From contig NZ_VUOS01000020.1 of NCBI RefSeq assembly GCF_009829325.1, positions 166,234-230,233 on the forward strand: DNA of 64,000 nt. Direction: 5' to 3'. Below are positions 8,777-15,457 of the stretch, one piece after another (within the stretch, counting starts at the first letter, position 1; each line of letters opens with the position of its first letter). The position numbers were made by a program, and so were the translations under genes. The notes beneath the pieces were generated by a model that was given only the letters and a program-made list of their open reading frames with translations, was not told the origin of the DNA and searched no databases. Source of the stretch: Nocardia sp. CY41. Lineage in GTDB: Bacteria; Actinomycetota; Actinomycetes; Mycobacteriales; Mycobacteriaceae.

Positions 8777-9649
8777 ATGCGCGGAATCATTCTGGCGGGC
8801 GGCACCGGCTCCCGGTTGCACCCGATCACGCGCGGGGTGAGCAAGCAGCTGGTCCCGGTCTACGACAAACCCATGGTCTACTACCCCCTTTCCACGCTGA
8901 TGCTCGCGGGGATCAGGGACATCCTGGTGATCACGACGCCTGAGGACGCCGCGGCGTTCCGGCGGCTGCTCGGCGACGGCACGCAGTTCGGGCTGTCCCT
9001 CGACTACGTGGTCCAGCCCGAGCCGGACGGCCTGGCCAGGGCCTTCGTCCTGGGCGCCGATCACATCGGCGGCGATTGCGCCGCACTGGTGCTCGGCGAC
9101 AACATCTTTCACGGCCCCGGTCTCGGCACCAGCCTCAATCGCTTCCACGGGATCGACGGCGGCGCGGTGTTCGCGTACTGGGTCTCCGATCCGACCGCCT
9201 ACGGCGTGGTGGAGTTCACCGAAGGACGCGCGGTGTCCATCGAGGAGAAGCCCAAGGTTCCCCGGTCGAACTACGCCATTCCGGGGCTGTACTTCTACGA
9301 CAACGACGTGGTGGAGATCGCCCGGTCGCTGCGGCCGTCCGCACGCGGCGAATACGAGATCACCGACATCAATCGCGCCTATCTGGAACAGGATCGCCTG
9401 AGCGTGGACGTGCTCGCCCGCGGCACCGCGTGGCTGGACACCGGTACCTTCGATTCCCTGCTCGACGCGGCCAATTACGTGCGCACCATCGAGGAGCGGC
9501 AGGGCCTCAAGATCGGCGTTCCCGAGGAGGTGGCTTGGCGGATGGGCTTCATCGACGACGAGCAGCTGCGCCGGCTCGCCGAACCGATGGTCCGCTCGGG
9601 GTACGGCCGCTATCTGCTCGATCTGCTCGACCGCGGACGGGACTGGTGA
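8777..9649 (+). CDS. rmlA: Glucose-1-phosphate thymidylyltransferase
   Basis: First step of dTDP-rhamnose synthesis: glucose-1-phosphate plus dTTP gives dTDP-glucose and pyrophosphate. 290 aa, the usual length of the short RmlA form. Seen: the nucleotidyltransferase signature GGTGSRL at residues 8-14 with K23 of SKQLVPVYDKP just after, GDNIFHG (metal- and sugar-binding Asp), EEKPKVP, and GTAWLDTGT. The start is ATG 8777, as in homologues (MRGIILAGG). The rmlC start follows directly, so the two form an operon. Confidence 0.97.
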   Translation: MRGIILAGGTGSRLHPITRGVSKQLVPVYDKPMVYYPLSTLMLAGIRDILVITTPEDAAAFRRLLGDGTQFGLSLDYVVQPEPDGLARAFVLGADHIGGDCAALVLGDNIFHGPGLGTSLNRFHGIDGGAVFAYWVSDPTAYGVVEFTEGRAVSIEEKPKVPRSNYAIPGLYFYDNDVVEIARSLRPSARGEYEITDINRAYLEQDRLSVDVLARGTAWLDTGTFDSLLDAANYVRTIEERQGLKIGVPEEVAWRMGFIDDEQLRRLAEPMVRSGYGRYLLDLLDRGRDW

Positions 9650-9651
9650 GC

Positions 9652-10200
9652 ATGGAGTTCCGGGAGCTCGCGGTGCCGGGTGCGTGGGTGGTCACCCCGC
9701 GCCAGCACGGCGACGATCGCGGCATGTTCCTCGAGGGGTTCAAGGCCTCGGAGTTCGAGAAGGCGACCGGGCGACCGTTCGACCTGCGGCAGGTCAACTG
9801 CTCGGTGTCGGCCGCCGGGGTGCTGCGCGGCATCCACTACACCGAGGACCCACCGGGCCAGGCCAAGTACGTGACCTGCGTACGCGGCGCGTTCCTCGAC
9901 GTGGTGGTCGACCTGCGTCCCGGCTCACCGACCTACGGGCGCTGGGACAGTGTGCTGCTCGACGACGTCGACCGGCGCTCGGTGTTCCTGTCCGAGGGTC
10001 TCGGCCACGCGATCCTCTCCCTGGAGGACGGATCGACGGTCACCTACCTGTGCTCGCTGGAGTACCAGCCGGAGTTCGACCACGACATCGACGCGTTCGA
10101 TCCCACGCTGGGCATCGAGTGGCCACGGCTGGGGCGCGACGGCAAGGAACTCACCTTCGTCCGTTCCGCGAAAGACACTGCGGCTCCGCCGTTCTCCTGA
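9652..10200 (+). CDS. rmlC: dTDP-4-dehydrorhamnose 3,5-epimerase
   Basis: Cupin epimerase of the third dTDP-rhamnose step, acting on the product of RmlB. 182 aa, the usual family size. Seen: DDRGMFLEGF, the LRGIHYTEDPPGQAKYV block with the catalytic His, and the VVVDLRPGSPTYG strand. The second catalytic residue region (Asp, Tyr) lies in SLEYQPEFDHD, so the enzyme looks intact. The start is ATG 9652, with GGACGGG about 10 bp upstream; a GTG at 9646 would overlap the rmlA stop by 4 nt and is also plausible. rmlD is not in this window. Confidence 0.95.
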   Translation: MEFRELAVPGAWVVTPRQHGDDRGMFLEGFKASEFEKATGRPFDLRQVNCSVSAAGVLRGIHYTEDPPGQAKYVTCVRGAFLDVVVDLRPGSPTYGRWDSVLLDDVDRRSVFLSEGLGHAILSLEDGSTVTYLCSLEYQPEFDHDIDAFDPTLGIEWPRLGRDGKELTFVRSAKDTAAPPFS

Positions 10201-10569
10201 TCGGAGCAGAGCCGCCCGGCAATACCCGGGCGACCAAGACGCAGCGCGATCCGCACGAGCCCGCGCCGGCGAGCGACGGGCGCAGCCCGCGTGAGGGCGT
10301 CACCGCACCCAGGCAATTCGATGATGAGGGCGAGGCGGCAGCACGAGGACGCACTGGACATCGAGCCCGCGGCGGGCAGAGCGAAGGCGACGCAGCGGAA
10401 CGAAGTCGATAGCCGGCCGGACTTCGTGCCAGGCTGAGCGAAGGCAGGGCAGCCACACGAAGTGACGCGGCCTGGCCGATTCCCAGCCGAGCAAGGGTTG
10501 GCGGGGACCGCGTACGCCGAGCGCCGCCACCCGGTGCGGGGTGACGGCGCGAGGCGGACGGTGCGGCGG
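10201..10569. other. 369-bp region after rmlC without a credible gene
   Basis: Only short frames without family features are present. Just after the rmlC stop, GCCCGG (10214-10219) pairs with CCGGGC (10226-10231) across a 6-nt loop and may be a weak terminator. The rest contains repeated gcgagcg/gcgaaggc words but no clear structure. Confidence 0.5.
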
Positions 10570-12036
10570 TCAGCCGACGAGTTCCAAATCCTTCGGCGCT
10601 TCCGCCACCCGCTCCTGGCCGCGGAACCGCGGCACGAAAGCCAGCAAGGCGACCAGCGCGCCGACGATGGACACGCCCGCGGCGAATTCCAGACCAGGGC
10701 GGTAGGTGTCGAGCATTCCCGCGGCGGAGATGTCGGCGTGCGCGCCGGAGGAGATGATCGCCGTGGTCACCGCGAGCACAATGGCCGCGCCGACCTGCAT
10801 GGACGTCTGCAGTACCCCTGCGGCGAGGCCCTGCTCGTCGTCATCGATGCCGTTGGTGGCCTGAATGTTGATGGCGGGGAAGCCGACCCACCCGATGCCG
10901 ATGAGCAGCACGGCGGGCAGCAGCATCGTCAGGTAGGAGGGGGCGGTGTCCAGCCGCAGGAACAGCAGGTATCCGATGGCCATCACGACCATGGTCACCG
11001 CGATCACCGGCCCGGTGCCGAAGCGGTCCACCAGCTTGTCGGAGAAGAAGGCCGACAGCACCACCAGCAGACCGACCGGCAGCAGCGCCATGGCCAGCTT
11101 CAGCGGAGACCAGCCGAGAGTGTCCTGCATGTAGAGCGTGACGATGAACTGCCAGCTGAAGTAGGAACCCGCCACCGCGACGATCGCGAGACTGGCGCGG
11201 ACCAGCGAGGTCTTGCGCAGGATGCCCAGGCGCACCAACGGGTAGCGCACCCGCTTCTCCGTCGCGACGAACCCGGCGAACAGCGCGACGACCGCGAGGA
11301 ACGAGCCGATGGTGCGCGCCGAGGCCCAGCCGGCTTCCGGCGCGGCCACCACGGTGTAGACCAGCAGCAGCATGGCGGCGGTGGACAGCAGCGCTCCCAG
11401 CAGATCGTGTCCGCCTTCCTCGGCGGGCTTGTCCTTGGGCACCAGCACGAACGCGGCGGCCAGCGCGGCGAGCGCGATCGGCACCGGGAGCAGGAATGTC
11501 CAGCGCCAGCCGACACCGGTCATCAGGCCGCCGAACAACAGGCCCATGGAGTAGCCGCCCGCGCCGAACACCGTGTAGATGGACAGCGCCTTGTTCCTGG
11601 CCGGGCCCTCGGCGAAGTTGGTGGTGATGATGGACAGGCCGGTCGGCGCGGTGAACGCGGCAGCGAGGCCCTTGACGAAGCGGGTGAGGATCAACAGCGG
11701 ACCCGAGCTGACCAGGCCACCGGCCAACGAGGCGACCGCGAAGACCGCGAGCGCGATCAGGAAGACCTTGCGCCGCCCGAGCAGGTCGGCGGTGCGGCCG
11801 CCGAGTAGCAGCAGACCGCCGTAGCCGAGCACGTAGCCGCTGACCAGCCATTGCAGGGTGGAGGTGGACAGATCGAGTTCCGCGCCGATGGACGGCAACG
11901 CGACACCGATCATCGAAACGTCGAGACCGTCGAGGAACAACACGATGCAGAGCGTGATCAGCATGCCCCAAAGCCGGGCTGACCATCTGGTCGGATCGAT
12001 CGCCTGAGCGGCCGAGAGCGTGGCTGGTGAAGTCAT
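10570..12036 (-). CDS. MFS drug exporter, DHA2 (14-TMS) family
   Basis: Inner-membrane proton-driven exporter of 488 aa. About 14 hydrophobic segments are visible, with the DHA2 markers LDGLDVSMIGVALPSI in helix 1 (motif D1-like), GRTADLLGRRKVF in loop 2-3 (motif A) and the long hydrophobic C-terminal half. The start is ATG 12036 (MTSPATLS), which begins the conserved region; thirteen extra codons upstream would run into the operator sequences. It is divergent from a MarR regulator with two near-palindromic sites in the 85-bp gap, so repression by that regulator is likely. Substrates of such exporters are usually lipophilic antibiotics or dyes, but that is not readable here. Confidence 0.9.
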   Translation of the reverse strand: MTSPATLSAAQAIDPTRWSARLWGMLITLCIVLFLDGLDVSMIGVALPSIGAELDLSTSTLQWLVSGYVLGYGGLLLLGGRTADLLGRRKVFLIALAVFAVASLAGGLVSSGPLLILTRFVKGLAAAFTAPTGLSIITTNFAEGPARNKALSIYTVFGAGGYSMGLLFGGLMTGVGWRWTFLLPVPIALAALAAAFVLVPKDKPAEEGGHDLLGALLSTAAMLLLVYTVVAAPEAGWASARTIGSFLAVVALFAGFVATEKRVRYPLVRLGILRKTSLVRASLAIVAVAGSYFSWQFIVTLYMQDTLGWSPLKLAMALLPVGLLVVLSAFFSDKLVDRFGTGPVIAVTMVVMAIGYLLFLRLDTAPSYLTMLLPAVLLIGIGWVGFPAINIQATNGIDDDEQGLAAGVLQTSMQVGAAIVLAVTTAIISSGAHADISAAGMLDTYRPGLEFAAGVSIVGALVALLAFVPRFRGQERVAEAPKDLELVG

Positions 12037-12050
12037 GCGGGGAACATTAC

Positions 12051-12092
12051 ATGCGCGTGCATTGAATGCCAACACATTTAATGCGATTGCAT
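12051..12092. promoter_or_regulatory. Paired near-palindromic operators for the MarR regulator
   Basis: Two copies of ATGCGNNTGCAT lie at 12051-12062 and 12081-12092. Each is a 12-bp palindrome with one mismatched pair, and they are spaced exactly 30 bp apart, about three helical turns. They sit between the divergent MFS and MarR starts and so could control both promoters. Confidence 0.65.
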
Positions 12093-12121
12093 GGATCGGC
12101 TCGGCCCACTAAGATGGGGCC

Positions 12122-12550
12122 ATGTCGAAGCCGACCACCGTCAGCACATCCCGCCGCGCCCTCGCGCCGGCCGGGCTGGTCGGCGAGTGGCGCGAGCTGC
12201 TCGACCGGCACGCGGCGGTGAGTTGCGCGCTCGAGAAAGCGCTCCAGAACGGTCACGGGATCGGGCTCAGCGAATTCGAGACGCTGGACCGGCTGGTCGA
12301 CGCGAACTGCGGCGACTACCGCATGAGCGATCTGGCCAACGACATCTACCTCAGCCAGAGCGCGCTCTCGCGAGCCGTGGCACGGCTGGAGCGCGACGGC
12401 CTGGTACAGCGCACCATGTGCGCGGAAGACCGCCGCGCCGTGTTCGTCTGCCTCACCGAGAAGGGCCGTTCGGTCTACGAGCAGGCCTTGCCCACCCACC
12501 GCGCGGTACTGAGCGACACCTGGGACCTGCCCGGGCCGCCGAGGTGCTGA
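12122..12550 (+). CDS. MarR-family transcriptional regulator
   Basis: 142-aa winged-helix regulator. The HTH region reads MSDLANDIYLSQSALSRAVARLERDGL (residues ~68-94), followed by the wing with the typical EDRRAVFVCLTEKGR segment (DxRxxxxxLTxxG pattern). A helical dimerisation N-terminus precedes it. It is divergent from the MFS exporter and almost certainly its local regulator, responding to a small ligand by release from DNA. The start ATG 12122 follows GGGGCC with weak Shine-Dalgarno character. The C-terminus is slightly short and Pro-rich compared with typical MarR proteins. Confidence 0.9.
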   Translation: MSKPTTVSTSRRALAPAGLVGEWRELLDRHAAVSCALEKALQNGHGIGLSEFETLDRLVDANCGDYRMSDLANDIYLSQSALSRAVARLERDGLVQRTMCAEDRRAVFVCLTEKGRSVYEQALPTHRAVLSDTWDLPGPPRC

Positions 12551-12573
12551 TCAGCGCCGGATAGGCGTCCCGG

Positions 12574-13449
12574 TCAGAGCGATATCCGGACTTCCTCGAT
12601 GCGTGCGCGCGGATCGACCGCCGCCGCCTCGATGCTCGCGAATGCGGTTCGGAATCGTGCGATCTCGGGTTCCTTGTCCACGTAGACCGGTCCCGTGAAC
12701 GCCTCCAGATAGACCACCGGCGGTTCGGGCTGTTCACCGGAACGCACATCCGGGAACTCCAGCAGAACGAACCGACCCGAGGTCATGCCGTCGTGATAGC
12801 CGCAATCCCCGGGCACCAATCGGATCCGGACGTTGGGCAACTCGGCCATCCGCAGCAGGTGATCGAGTTGCCCGGCGGCCACCTCCGGATCACCGATGCG
12901 TCGGCGCAGCACCGCCTCGTCGATCAGCGCGTCCAGCTCCAGCGGCGCGTTCGGGCGGGTGACCAGCGCCTGCCTGGCCTGACGCAGGCGCACCCTGCGG
13001 TCGACTTCGTCGGCGGACAGCTCCGGGTGGGCCGCCGCGCACACCGCCCGGGTGTAGCCCTCGGTTTGCAGCAGCCCTGGGACCAGCTCGTTCTCGTAGG
13101 TGAGCAGCCGGCAGGCCGCCTCTTCCAGCCCGATGTAGACGTCGAAGCCCTCCGGGATCACGTCGCCGTAGGCGGTCCACCAGCCCTTGGCCTTCGTGTC
13201 GCGCGCCAGCGCGCGCAGCGGTTCGAGCAGGTCGGGCGGCGCGCCGTAGACCTTGCACATCGCCTCGACATCGAGACCACGCAGCGAGGTCTGACCGGTC
13301 TCGATCCGCCAGATCTTCGCCTCCGACCACTCCAGCTGCTGCGCGGCCACCCGAGTGGTCATCCCGGCCCGGTTGCGTAGGTCACGCAAGTGCCTGCCGA
13401 GCTGCCGTCGCGGCATGGTCGATCCGGTCGTTCCTTGCGGTAAAGCCAT
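12574..13449 (-). CDS. XRE-family helix-turn-helix protein with DUF5753 domain
   Basis: 291-aa regulator of the large actinobacterial XRE-DUF5753 family. The N-terminal HTH (residues ~14-65, GRHLRDLRNRAGMTTRVAAQ with LEWSEAKIWRIETG) is followed by the DUF5753 region, including GWWTAYGDVIPEGF, LVPGLLQTEGYTRAV and the GYHDGMTSGRFVLLEFP block. The start is ATG 13449 with GGGGGAAG just upstream. Such genes are usually followed by a small DUF397 gene, but none is next to this one. Its stop is 24 bp from the convergent marR stop. Confidence 0.9.
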   Translation of the reverse strand: MALPQGTTGSTMPRRQLGRHLRDLRNRAGMTTRVAAQQLEWSEAKIWRIETGQTSLRGLDVEAMCKVYGAPPDLLEPLRALARDTKAKGWWTAYGDVIPEGFDVYIGLEEAACRLLTYENELVPGLLQTEGYTRAVCAAAHPELSADEVDRRVRLRQARQALVTRPNAPLELDALIDEAVLRRRIGDPEVAAGQLDHLLRMAELPNVRIRLVPGDCGYHDGMTSGRFVLLEFPDVRSGEQPEPPVVYLEAFTGPVYVDKEPEIARFRTAFASIEAAAVDPRARIEEVRISL

Positions 13450-13651
13450 GCTTCCCCCTGTTTCACCGTGCACCGCCCCGCGAACCGTGTCTGCCAGTGG
13501 TCCGGGGCCTTTTCCCGGACACCCGAGGTGGATGTGCCGGGTATCCGAACAGCATTGTTCACAGTGAAACTCGCAGCGGTCACGGCGCGTGTCTCAGCCA
13601 AGCCGATGGCTACTGCGAGTCAAACCACTTCCGCACGGTGCGTTTTCGCCC

Positions 13652-14230
13652 CTACCTGCGCGGGTTGCGCTTGCGAAAACGCCAGAACTGGACCGCGCGA
13701 ACGTCTTCGGACAGCTGGTTGACCGGCTCGGCCACGTCCGACAACGCCTGGAACAGGTCGTCGGCCAGCTCACTGATGTGCTCCACCCTTGTCGCCAGCC
13801 GCGAGGCGTTGACCAGGAACTCGAGCATCAGGCGTACGGCGGCCGCGATGGTCAGGCCGAGCGGGACGCCCAGCAACGCGGCGAGCACTCCGAGTACCGC
13901 GGACACCCGCCATGCCGAGACCGTCAGCGTGATGGGCACGGCGACGGCGAACACCAACCCCAGGATGTAGGCCAGCGGCAAGAGCGTGCGGGTGGCCGGG
14001 CGATGGAACTGCACGTCGACCAAGGCACGCGCCGCCGCGGCGCTCCACTGCGCGAAGGCACGCGGACTGCGGAACGGCTCGGCGGGCTGTTCTTCGTCGG
14101 AGGCGGCCCCGGCGAAGCGCTCGGCCGCAGGCTCCTTCCAGGTGAGCCGGCGCGACTCGGCCTCGTACTCCCCGGGGTCCGCCACCGCGCGGTCCGGGTC
14201 CGCGCCGGTGCTGTGGGATTCGTCACTCAT
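13652..14230 (-). CDS. DUF4282-type membrane protein
   Basis: 192-aa protein of unknown function. A charged N-terminal half (about 85 residues) is followed by two strongly hydrophobic helices (LLPLAYILGLVFAVAVPITL and a second around residue 115-135) joined by a short turn, then an amphipathic tail. That two-helix core with the LEFLVNASRLA continuation fits DUF4282. The start ATG 14230 overlaps the stop of a small upstream ORF (ATGA), which may indicate coupling to the repeat-containing reading frame at 14227-14517. Confidence 0.75.
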   Translation of the reverse strand: MSDESHSTGADPDRAVADPGEYEAESRRLTWKEPAAERFAGAASDEEQPAEPFRSPRAFAQWSAAAARALVDVQFHRPATRTLLPLAYILGLVFAVAVPITLTVSAWRVSAVLGVLAALLGVPLGLTIAAAVRLMLEFLVNASRLATRVEHISELADDLFQALSDVAEPVNQLSEDVRAVQFWRFRKRNPRR

Positions 14231-14517
14231 GCCGGGTCCTCCTCCACATGCGCGGGCCCTCCGTTGTCACGCCGGCCGCCGCCGCGCCCGACGCTCATGC
14301 TGTGTGCGTTGCGGCATGAGCGAGGACCCTGCGTGGTCACGCTGCGCTGCCGCCTCCGGGCCTGACCGCTCATGCTGTGTGCGTTGCGGCATGAGCGAGG
14401 ACCCTGCGTGGTCACGCTGCGCTGCCGCCTCCGGGCCTGACCGCTCATGCCGAGATCCTTCCTGCCCGAGGCGAGCGAATCCAGCCGGAAACGCGCGCCA
14501 CCGGTATGTTCTCGCAC
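14227..14517 (-). CDS. Small repeat-containing ORF upstream of the DUF4282 gene (uncertain)
   Basis: 96-codon Arg/Ser/Gln-rich frame without recognisable family. It contains two identical 25-residue units beginning MSGQARRRQRSV, encoded by the 75-bp tandem repeat, then a decayed third unit. The repeat length is a multiple of three and the stop overlaps the DUF4282 start by 4 nt, both compatible with coding. The composition is that expected of a non-coding frame in GC-rich DNA. I list it because of the coupling; it may not be translated. Confidence 0.25.
   Translation of the reverse strand: MREHTGGARFRLDSLASGRKDLGMSGQARRRQRSVTTQGPRSCRNAHSMSGQARRRQRSVTTQGPRSCRNAHSMSVGRGGGRRDNGGPAHVEEDPA
14292..14450. 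repeat. 75-bp perfect tandem repeat, two copies plus a 9-bp third start
   Basis: Copies begin at 14292 and 14367 and are identical over 75 bp. A third copy starts at 14442 and stops matching after 9 bp. A decayed copy (ggccctccgttgtcacg against ggaccctgcgtggtcacg) can be traced to the left, at about 14253-14291. Perfect identity suggests recent duplication. Confidence 0.9.
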
Positions 14518-14779
14518 CCGCGACCCCCTTAGGGGCCATCCACAGCGACCTCACAGCTCCGGCGCAGCCAGTGGACAGGTCCGGGACCGAAAGTGGCTGC
14601 GTGGCAACCATGGCGAGCCACCTCGGGATGCCCGGCGATACACGGACGAACCCCTCGGAAATGAGACGTAGGCGACACTCCGGAAATTTTCTGGGATAAC
14701 GCGTAACGCTCGAGGCAGCGCCCGCCGATACGACCCATGAATGCAGGACCCAGAGATCTACCGGGGAATGGAGAAGACA

Positions 14780-15259
14780 GTGCGCACCACGTTTCCGACT
14801 TCCGTCCAGGCGGCCGAGCTGACCGCCGCTGCGCAGGAGTACGACCAGCGCGGGTGGACGGTCGCCGAAACGGCCAACGGTCTGAGCCTGGTCACCGACG
14901 ACGACCTGTCCGGCATCGAGGTCACCGGCGAACTGGCCGGCGAGGTCCGCCGCTTCCTGCGCGCGAACAACCTGTCCGGTGCGGTGATCGAGATTCCCGG
15001 CCCGGAACGTCGCGAGATCCACCTGGTCACCGGCGTCCGCAAGGCCGCGATGGCGCTGCAGGCGCTGCGCGAGGCCGGGGCCACCGTGTACACCGACGGC
15101 GCGGGCATCCCGCTGCCGCCCACCCAGCTGTCGGCCGGTTCGGCCTGCTGGGGCGTCGCTCCCGCCGAAGCCCGCTGGGTGCCGCCGGTCGTCGCGATCG
15201 CCGCGGCCGTACGCGCCGCCACCACGTCGCGTCGCGCCAAGCTGACCATCGCCTGCTGA
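14780..15259 (+). CDS. Small protein, possibly related to the bifunctional primase/polymerase fold
   Basis: 159-aa cytoplasmic protein, function not recognised with certainty. The second half (GAVIEIPGPERREIHLVTG, then TVYTDGAGIPLPPTQLSAG and an ARWVPP segment) resembles the end of actinobacterial prim-pol domains, where a VPLPPS-like loop and a Trp-x-Pro segment follow the His-bearing strand. The catalytic Asp-x-Asp portion is not evident, so if related it is a degenerate or repurposed domain. The start is GTG 14780, with GGAGAAG a few bases upstream; ATG 14768 is the alternative. It stands alone between divergent and unrelated neighbours. Confidence 0.65.
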   Translation: MRTTFPTSVQAAELTAAAQEYDQRGWTVAETANGLSLVTDDDLSGIEVTGELAGEVRRFLRANNLSGAVIEIPGPERREIHLVTGVRKAAMALQALREAGATVYTDGAGIPLPPTQLSAGSACWGVAPAEARWVPPVVAIAAAVRAATTSRRAKLTIAC

Positions 15260-15457
15260 ACACCCTGATCCAGTTCACCTGCTGATCGCAGGCCGGGGCC
15301 GCGCTACCCGGCCTGTTTGCGACCGGTATCCGCCCCGGCGCTCCGGCTCCCCACCCCGGAGCGCCACCGGGTACCGGTCGTTCGGCATTGCCGATATCGA
15401 GCGCGCGGATGTCGAGCGTTCTCTTTTCAGTTTCACGACCGGACGCCAAGATGGGGT

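Noticed and set aside
10300..10530. Minus-strand 76-codon frame between rmlC and the MFS gene
   Set aside because: No family resemblance, no ribosome site, composition of random GC-rich sequence.
13359..13601. Small minus-strand frame upstream of the XRE-DUF5753 gene, considered as a DUF397 partner
   Set aside because: Overlaps the XRE gene start in another frame and shows none of the DUF397 motifs (no W-x-K-S/S-G-x-N pattern).
14292..14450. 75-bp repeat considered as CRISPR or as an origin iteron
   Set aside because: No spacers, only two full copies and no replication gene nearby.
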